Below are positions 58,190 to 64,000 of a stretch of DNA of 64,000 nt, piece by piece. Each line of letters starts with the position of its first letter. Position 1 is the first letter of the stretch. The stretch lies in the NCBI GenBank assembly GCA_009741485.1, contig VKON01002621.1, positions 323,057 to 387,056 on the forward strand, read 5' to 3'. The stretch is from Malurus cyaneus samueli (Eukaryota > Chordata > Aves > Passeriformes > Maluridae). Below the pieces are notes generated by a model. The model was given only the letters and a program-made list of their open reading frames with translations, had not been told where the DNA came from and ran no database searches. The translations under genes were made by a program, and so were the position numbers.

Positions 58190-61100
58190 ATGGATGGATG
58201 GATGGGGATGGATGGATGGATGGATGGATGGATGGATGTGTTTGGGATGGATGGATGGATGGAAGATGGTATGGATGGAGGATGGATGGACGTGAGGACG
58301 ACGACGGAGGACGGAGGACGGATGGATGGATGGATGGATGATGGAGGATGGAGGGATGGATAGAGGGATGGGTGGGTGAATCACACCCTGACCCATGGGT
58401 CTGGACCCCCCAGCACACCCCATGTGGTGGGCAACCCTTTGTATGCAGGGTGGGAGCGGGGGGCGGGCGCCTCTGCCCCTAATCTCATCAATGCCCTGAT
58501 TGTCTTCGGGGCTCTTGAAGATAAAAATGGCATAAGCCAGAGTCTACGGCATGGCACCGAGATAAAGCCCCGAGTGACCTTCAAATCAAACAGGGAGCCA
58601 AGATTGCTGATAAAACCCAGAGTGAGGGAAAAGTCCAGCCTCTGAGAGAAGCCTCCCAGATAGGAAGGCTTTAAGTATTTACCTCCAAATAGTTAAAAAC
58701 TACAGCTCGAGGCTTGACAGATGGATCCCCGAGAAGAGGCCGCAGGATGTTTGACTTTTACAGCTCCCATCCCTGCCCCGCTGTCATTCCGCCTTTTGCA
58801 AGACCCCATTGATGTCCCAAGGAGAGGCGCTCCCCCTTTGTCCGGGCACGGCAGAGCTTTGCAGCTGCCCCAAAGCTCCAGCCCCATCGTTTCCTGCCAG
58901 GACACGGGGAATCAGGGCAGGGCCGGGCTCAGCGCCGTCATTAAGCTGTTAAAGCATTGAGCGGCCCAGACGCCGCCGCAGCGGGGCAAGGACAGTTCAA
59001 ATCCCAGCATGGATGGCTGGGATGGGGTCAGCCAGGCAGCGGGGACAGCACCAAATGTGCCCCACCACCCCAAACATCTCTTGGAGGAGGCTCCAGCAGC
59101 GACAGACCCGGCTGTGTTTTGGGAGCTGTTGGATCCAGCTTGGTCCAAACACCCTAAAGCTATCAAGGCTGAGCTCCATCCCTGCCTGTCGCCCCCAAAT
59201 CAACCCTAAAACCCCACAGCAATGCCCATCTGCTCGGAAAGGCCCACGGATAGCCAAGAAATTCCCACATCCGAGCCCCCCTGACCCCTCCGGAGGGGCC
59301 CTTTCCCGCAGCCATCAGTCCTGCCCCGCTCAAAAGCCCCTCGGAATGGGCTGTCACCGGCCCTATAGCCACGGCCGGCCCCTGCTGGCACCGCTCCGAC
59401 GGCAAAATAAAGGTTGGGGCTTAACGGCCCTCCAGCCCCGAGATAAATGCCCGCGGTTACAGTAATTGCTGTCCCCTAATAGAAGAAAACAAAGGCTCTC
59501 GGGGGGTGCCCCATGAGCGCTGGCAGGCCGGGGGCACATCAAAGGCAGCGGGCTTCGTTCAAAGCCCCGGCTTAATTGTCAATTAAGCATGCACGGGGGA
59601 CAACGCCGTGACAATGCGGGGCTGCATGCTGGTGGGGCATTGTAAAGCCCGCCGCGACACCGAAAACAGCTGATTCTGCTGACAATGTGCTTGTAGGGCA
59701 CCTTGTAAGCAATCAGCCGGTGACAGGAGGGCAAATCCTCCCCGTCCCAGCCATTGTGCGGGGCATTCCTGGGGCAGGGTCACATTTTGGTCACCGCTGG
59801 CCGTGCCCCGGGATGCTGCCGGTTCTTCCCAGGGCCGGGAGCCGCCCAGCAGCATCCCCGGGGACTTTCGGGGGCTGTCACCGCCCGCTGTCACCGCCGG
59901 ACCGGTGTCCAGCCACCCTCCGGCCGCGTCCCGGCCCCGCACCTCCCGCGGGGACTCTCCGCCGCTCGGGCTCCTTTTGAATTGCCTTTGGAACGGGCTG
60001 GGTGTGAGCTCCGAGCCGGGCAGGGTCATTTCCAGGCGGTGGCTGGCTCCAGCCTCCCCGGTGTCCGAAGGGGACGAGGGGCGGTGGGGACGCAGCCCCC
60101 GCGCCGACCGCCACCACCGATCCCCGTGCCCGGGGCTGCCCAGGGGACAATGGGGGTTGTTCTCCCAACAATTCCTGTCGCCCTGAGGAGCCCCCCGGGT
60201 GTGCAGCCCCCTCCCCGGGCGTTATCTGCTGCTCCAGTCCTCCAGGAGCACGGGGATGGTGCGGAGTCACGGACCAGCCTGGGGAATCTCTGACACTGAG
60301 GACACTGCCACAGCTTCCCACGGGCTCCAGCACCCCCAAAACCAGGGCTCCCCAGTGCCCAGCACTGGCACAGCCAGGCAGGCTCGGGGCAGCTCCTCCT
60401 GCCCTGCTGGGCACAGCCCCTCCCTGCCCGGCCGAGCCCGCACGGAGCTCCCGTGAGTGAATTCAACCAACCAAGCGAGCACTGATTTATCCCGGGCACG
60501 CCTAAAATCCAGCCTGGCCACAACACCGCACGTGCTCCTTTCCATCACCATCCCTCACCGAGGCTGCAGCACTGACCAGGGGCAGCATCCTCTCCCTCTT
60601 TGCTTCCCTCTCCCCATCCAGGCTCTTCCAGCACTCCCCGAGCAGCGCCTTACCTGGCATTTTGCTGGGAGGGGAGGCGCTGGGCTGGTTGTGGTGCGGG
60701 GAGCCGTGGGACAGCAGCAGGTTCATGCTGTGCGGAGGCTGGCCCGAGCTGTAGGCGTCCATGGCCAATTTCTGGCGGAAAGCCTCCTCCTTGCGCCGGT
60801 TGGCGAACCAGTTGTAGACTCGGACCTCCGTCACCAGGTTGGAGCCCAGCCCGTGCGCCTTGGAGGGGGACACTCCTCGCTGCAGACACTCGGCCCTGCG
60901 TGCGAGGGGACACGTTGGAACAAGGCTGCAAGGGGCAAGGGTGGGCCTGGGGATGACAGCAGATCTGGGGGAGTTTCAGCCATTCCTGCAAGCCCAGCTG
61001 CTGTCTGCAGCTACAGCCGTTCTGTAAAAGCCATCCCCGCTCCCTCTGACAGTGCTGGAACACTGCAGCAGCATCCCTGTGGTGTCAGCTCCACCGCATC

Positions 61101-63811
61101 CCTGTGGTCATGAGGCTAGACCAGCAAGTCAAGACCTAGTGGTGACGTTGCCGATCCCTGTTGCGATCCTTGTATACAACAACGACCAACTGAAATCCCG
61201 TAATTGACCTCAGACTACAAATCCCTATAATCTTGCACTGCTGCTGCATCCCTGTGGTGTCAACTCCACTGCAAGGTCCCCTGTAATGACCCCACTGCAT
61301 CCCTGGATCATCCCGCATCCCTATGTCACGCCCACAATCCCTGGATGATCATCCTCCGATGCATCCCTTATATTCACCCCCACTACATCCCTATATCATT
61401 CCATGTGGTCGTCACCTGCAATCCCTGTGTATCAAATCCACTGCATCCTGATGACCCCATCAACGTACATCCTCTGATATCATCCTGTACATCCCTTATC
61501 CCCTCACGCATCACCGACCCCACTACAACTTCCCTATATCATCCTGTTACGATCCCTGTATCACCTCTCCACCATGCATCCCTGTATTGACCCCACTACG
61601 TTATCATCGCTCATCCCGATCATCCTCACTCCCTGGATCACATCACCCTAATCTGATCCCTAATCTACACCACCCACCTGCACCACCTGTATGACACTCA
61701 CCTGTGGCATCCCTATATCATCTGCTGCATCCCTGTGGGTGGTCCCTGTCTCAATCCCTTAGCAGCCTCCCATCCATCCCCATCCACTAGCACGGACGCT
61801 GCCACTGCAACCTCCAACATCCAGACCAGGTATGGCGGGAAACACGGCAAGAAAAGCCGGGCAGCTCAGCCAAGCCGTGCCACAAACCAGCAGCCGGGCA
61901 GCGAGCTGGGAGCCGGCATCTCCCGCAGCTCTGGGAAGGCAGCAGAGGCTGTGGAGCAGGCAGTGTGGCACAGCCCCTACCTGTTGCACTCCTCCACCAG
62001 AGATTCACGCTCCTCCTTGCTGGGGTTTTTCTGGCGCTCGTAGGCTTGGTACAAGATTTGCTGGGAGGCCGGCCCCCACTTGAAGCGATTGCGCCGCATC
62101 TTCTGCTGGGGGTGTTCAGAACAGTGCGTCGTCGAGTCTGGGCAGACCCCTGGTTCTGCTGATTGAACTCTGAAAGAGAAACAGCACTGATCCTGACGCC
62201 TTTGTCTGTCAATTTCCAAACAACCCGGACGTTGGTTGAACTCTGAAAGAGAAAGGAGCAGACGTGACTGGGCCTGTGGCCACTGAGGCCCGAGAGACAC
62301 TGTATCCCCCCGTGAAATCCCGCTCAAAGAGGATGTCTCCGTTGCACTCCTGTCGACAGACTCCTACCCTGCCTACCCTCCCTCACACCATCCACGGGCA
62401 CTGGCCAGCACCGCGCGCCTCCCTGTTTAATGGTGGAAGGCATGTGCAGGGCACGGTTTTGCCATGCATATTCGGAAACAGGACTCCCGACCAGCCCGCG
62501 CTCGCTTTGGTGAGAGGTATTTGTCCCAAGCGAGGGAAGTCTGGCATGCTCGAGTAAGACCTGCAGAAGCCCGAGAGGGTAGCCCCTCTCCCGCCCAGCC
62601 CTCAGTCGCCGTCGACCCGGGGCGGGCAGCCACCAAGAGGTGACCTTACGGCAGCCGCCTCGGCCCCGGCGCTTGTCAACCGCTAGAGAACCCAGGTAAA
62701 ACAGGGAAGAAATGATGGCAGCGTTTTAGTTCCTTGAGACCAACTATTTGCACGGGGAATTCTCCCTCCTTTTTAATAAGTGGCTTTTATCCCCCCCGTC
62801 CGGTGACAGCGGCCGATGGATAAGTGTGAAGCGCAGCGGCAATGTGGCATGGACGACAGGAGGCTGTAGTTTGCTCTAGAAGACGCTTACAATCTCAAGG
62901 TGTGTTATCTCAAGAATAGGCAATGGTATAAAATTGGGTACTACAAGGGCCTTAATCAATGCAAACTATTGCACACGATCTGTTGGATATTGACAACCAC
63001 TATATCTCTGGAGAGAGGGAGAGCAAGAAGAGGCCCATTTCGCAGCCGGGCCCTAGAAATTTCTTTCAAAAGTGACCACTTCGGGGTAACTGCTTTGAGT
63101 GCTAACGCGGGATGAAAAGCCCAGGGTGACAGGGAGGAACGGGAAGAAGGGGCAGGACAAAGGAAGTGAATCTGTGTCGCTTGGTCAAAATATTTGCGTT
63201 TTAAACAGCAAGACTGCCCCAAACCCTGCTACGGACAGCAGCAATTCAGGGGGATTTAATTTTCTTCTTCTAAATTTTGGTGCTTAGCTGAAGAAAATGA
63301 GCAGGCTGAGAAATAACAAGGAGAAGGGGCAAAAGTGGGAAAGGCACCTAATTGTGAGTCGTCATTAATTGTTTTCTCAGCTCTTTTAAATACAAATACA
63401 CAAAAATTCAGCTGCGTGAACGAGCCGCGGTGAACCCCATCACCAAGAGGGGCTCTCACCCAGTTTTCCTGCAGTTTTACGTGAAAACTGTTTTGGGAGA
63501 GACGCTGAGACAGCTGGAGCCCAGGGGCCCATGTGGTGGCACCCAGGGGCAGAACCGGGACACGGGGACCCCATCCCGTCACCCCCATCCCCAGGACGGG
63601 CAATGGGTACTTACGGCGGAGGATCTCCCGCTGCTTGCGGACGTACCACGTGTAGAGGGCAGCTCTTTTCTGGGTTTTCATGGGGTGCCTTGTTGAGGTG
63701 CTGCGAGAGGTGGGACTGGTTGAGGCCGGTGACATCCACCACCTCTCGCTGCGGGATGTTGTGCTGCTGCATGTAGCCCTTGATCATCTTCGCTGCCCGC
63801 CACGGTCCTCG
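47484..63811 (-). CDS. HNF1B: HNF1B (TCF2, vHNF1), POU-homeodomain transcription factor, exons 2-9; exon 1 beyond the window
   Basis: HNF1-beta binds GTTAATNATTAAC-type sites as a homo- or heterodimer with HNF1-alpha and controls kidney tubule, biliary, pancreatic and hindbrain genes. Eight exons are present: exon 2 gives the POU-specific domain, exons 3-4 the atypical homeodomain ending in WFANRR, exons 5-9 the Ser/Gln-rich activation domain ending CPLQAW. Exons 6, 8 and 9 have exactly the mammalian lengths (133, 119 and 21 nt). Exons 4, 5 and 7 differ by multiples of three. Exon 1, with the dimerisation helix, is off the right edge. Exons 2 and 3 are 197 and 262 nt, against 200 and 265 in human (from memory), and have internal frameshifts; I attribute these to sequencing error because the rest of the gene is intact. 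Confidence 0.96.
47848..48545. repeat. 18-bp minisatellite in HNF1B intron 8, about 38 copies
   Basis: Unit CCACTGCCACATCCACCC with 17-bp and 24-bp variants, the latter adding ATCTAC. Highly homogeneous, so recently expanded. Confidence 0.95.
50205..50625. repeat. 22-23-bp minisatellite in HNF1B intron 8, about 18 copies
   Basis: Unit GGTTTTGGTGTYTTGGAGCC plus CAT, with one- or two-base length variants (GTGTTT, GTGTTTT, GTGTCTT). Stop-free in several frames because the unit is. Confidence 0.95.
50793..50911 (-). CDS. HNF1B: HNF1B coding exon 8
   Basis: Encodes [20 protein letters not shown] and [19 protein letters not shown], essentially identical to mammals. 119 nt, as in mammals. Confidence 0.97.
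50912..51311 (-). other. HNF1B: HNF1B intron 7
   Basis: GC-rich short intron; nothing recognised. Confidence 0.55.
51312..51503 (-). CDS. HNF1B: HNF1B coding exon 7, transactivation domain
   Basis: Encodes [20 protein letters not shown], then [20 protein letters not shown] and [16 protein letters not shown]. One Ser shorter than mammals, hence 192 nt. Confidence 0.97.
51609..51741 (-). CDS. HNF1B: HNF1B coding exon 6
   Basis: Encodes [20 protein letters not shown] and [17 protein letters not shown]. 133 nt, as in mammals; donor GTAAGT. Confidence 0.97.
51742..54319 (-). other. HNF1B: HNF1B intron 5
   Basis: Mostly unremarkable GC-rich intron. Two motif-dense, repeat-free stretches: 52360-52560, with a forkhead-type TGTTTATTTT at 52435 and AP-1 TGACTCA at 52507, and 54190-54310, with adjacent GATA sites TTATCTTATC at 54276-54285 close to the exon 5 donor. 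Confidence 0.5.
54320..54483 (-). CDS. HNF1B: HNF1B coding exon 5
   Basis: Encodes [20 protein letters not shown], then [20 protein letters not shown] and PDGKM. Gly/Ala substitutions relative to mammals, frame intact, donor GTGAGT. Confidence 0.96.
57960..58372. repeat. GGAT tetranucleotide microsatellite
   Basis: About 400 bases of GGAT/GGAG/GATG repeats with a pure ATGG run at about 58160-58205. Adjacent to TATATATA stretches on the left. Confidence 0.95.
59570..59588. promoter_or_regulatory. 19-bp palindrome of paired homeodomain half-sites in HNF1B intron 4
   Basis: GCTTAATTGTCAATTAAGC is a perfect inverted repeat around a central T, presenting two TAATTG/CAATTA half-sites. It lies in a repeat-free stretch with AGATAA and ACAATG words nearby. 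Confidence 0.5.
60654..60895 (-). CDS. HNF1B: HNF1B coding exon 4, homeodomain recognition helix
   Basis: Encodes [20 protein letters not shown], then [20 protein letters not shown], with the DNA-contacting WFANRR helix, then [20 protein letters not shown]. The long loop before helix 3 is the HNF1-specific insertion. Two residues longer than mammals; frame intact. Confidence 0.97.
60896..61980 (-). other. HNF1B: HNF1B intron 3
   Basis: Dominated by the degenerate CATCCCTG repeat at 61030-61740; the flanks show nothing else. Confidence 0.6.
61030..61740. repeat. Chaotic CATCCCTG minisatellite
   Basis: Many irregular copies of CCCCACTGCATCCCTGTATC-like units with scattered one-base gains and losses in nearly every copy. 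The irregularity looks more like raw-read noise than like the tidy arrays elsewhere in the window. Confidence 0.8.
61981..62242 (-). CDS. HNF1B: HNF1B coding exon 3, with internal frameshifts
   Basis: The downstream half (61981-62105) is clean: [20 protein letters not shown] and [20 protein letters not shown], the first homeodomain helices and nuclear-localisation signal. The upstream half (62106-62242) shows the expected coding DNA with single C residues missing at least three times, so the LLFLFPEF segment is split over frames. Total deficit 3 nt against human. Acceptor TTTCAG, donor GTAGGG. Confidence 0.88.
62243..63614 (-). other. HNF1B: HNF1B intron 2
   Basis: No transposon or coding exon recognised. 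Single-base accuracy may be poor here, given the flanking exons. Confidence 0.5.
63615..63811 (-). CDS. HNF1B: HNF1B coding exon 2, POU-specific domain, with two frameshifts
   Basis: Encodes [20 protein letters not shown] and [13 protein letters not shown] in one frame and [20 protein letters not shown] in another. One C is missing near 63804 (before the PWRAAK-type segment), and two bases are missing within 63680-63691 (the GTP-type turn). Both are shortened homopolymers; the sum of 3 nt restores the donor phase. Acceptor CCGCAG, donor GTAAGT. Confidence 0.88.
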
Positions 63812-63903
63812 CTGCGGGCAGGGAAGAAAGGGTTAATATCTGCTGCCAGGGGAAAACCCCCCCAGTGTTTGCTTCTTCCCGTGATGGAAACCCACCACCA
63901 CCC

Positions 63904-63968
63904 ATCGATCATCATCATCATATCATCATCATCATCACCATTATTATTATTATTATTAATTATTATTA
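63904..63968. repeat. ATC/ATT trinucleotide microsatellite in HNF1B intron 1
   Basis: Runs of ATC followed by ATT near the right edge of the window. Confidence 0.9.
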
Positions 63969-64000
63969 TAATTGAAAAAGCAAAGACATCAAAACACAAA

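Larger units (their letters stand above)
54484..60653 (-). other. HNF1B: HNF1B intron 4 (6.2 kb)
   Basis: Contains a T run (56547-56569), a TA-rich stretch (57855-57945), a GGAT microsatellite (57960-58372) and three repeat-free stretches with many homeodomain, GATA and SOX-like words (55290-55470, 58440-58720, 59360-59720). From memory, a conserved neural enhancer has been reported in intron 4 of mouse vHnf1; I cannot verify that it corresponds. Confidence 0.5.

Noticed and set aside
57741..58418. [12 protein letters not shown] open frames
   Set aside because: Translation of the GGAT microsatellite.
59754..60293. Overlapping long GC-rich open frames on both strands
   Set aside because: Stop codons are rare in DNA this GC-rich; no conserved residues recognised.
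63615..63811. HNF1B as a degenerate pseudogene
   Set aside because: Introns, splice sites and six other exons are intact and the gaps are all homopolymer contractions, so sequencing error is far more likely.
1..64000. tRNA, rRNA or known microRNA genes, endogenous retroviral genes
   Set aside because: Scanning by eye found no cloverleaf-like A/B boxes, no rRNA text and no pol, gag or env-like domains; weak or diverged copies could be missed.

Overview
This is nuclear DNA from a vertebrate, almost certainly a bird and plausibly a passerine. Seven or so CR1 LINE fragments carry the bird-type 3' end (ATTCTGTGATTCTGTGA-like), minisatellites are abundant and many introns are short. The gene order SYNRG - DDX52 - HNF1B, all on the minus strand, matches the block known from human 17q12 and chicken chromosome 19 (from memory). 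There is no bacterial, phage or CRISPR content.

Layout, low to high coordinate; every gene reads right to left. About 1-30,830 is SYNRG (synergin gamma): 20 coding exons from the start codon at 30,725 to the exon at 710-858. The last coding part and the 3' UTR lie beyond the left edge. About 30,830-32,500 is intergenic tandem repeat: one large minisatellite sits directly against the SYNRG first exon, and a second 38-bp array is seeded in a CR1 element. About 32,780-38,320 is DDX52, complete, with 15 coding exons and 619 codons plus stop. About 38,320-46,600 is intergenic, with CR1 copies, a CR1-associated 49-bp repeat, a 10-N assembly gap and no supported gene. About 46,600-64,000 is HNF1B (TCF2, vHNF1), exons 9 to 2; exon 1 with the dimerisation domain is beyond the right edge. 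Its introns hold several minisatellites and a few repeat-free, motif-dense stretches that are enhancer candidates.

The three genes do unrelated jobs: an AP-1 clathrin adaptor partner at the trans-Golgi network and endosomes, a DEAD-box helicase for 40S ribosome assembly, and a POU-homeodomain regulator of kidney, liver, pancreas and hindbrain. Nothing suggests they work as a unit.

Quality matters for reading this window. DDX52 and most of SYNRG splice cleanly in frame. HNF1B exons 2 and 3 contain short deletions of C or G that break the frame, and SYNRG exon 11 has a net frame error. These look like uncorrected homopolymer errors rather than decay. I found no convincing undescribed biological system. 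The most interesting signals are a pair of perfect RFX X-boxes upstream of DDX52, two minisatellites that grew independently from the same CR1 segment, and a minisatellite occupying the SYNRG promoter.
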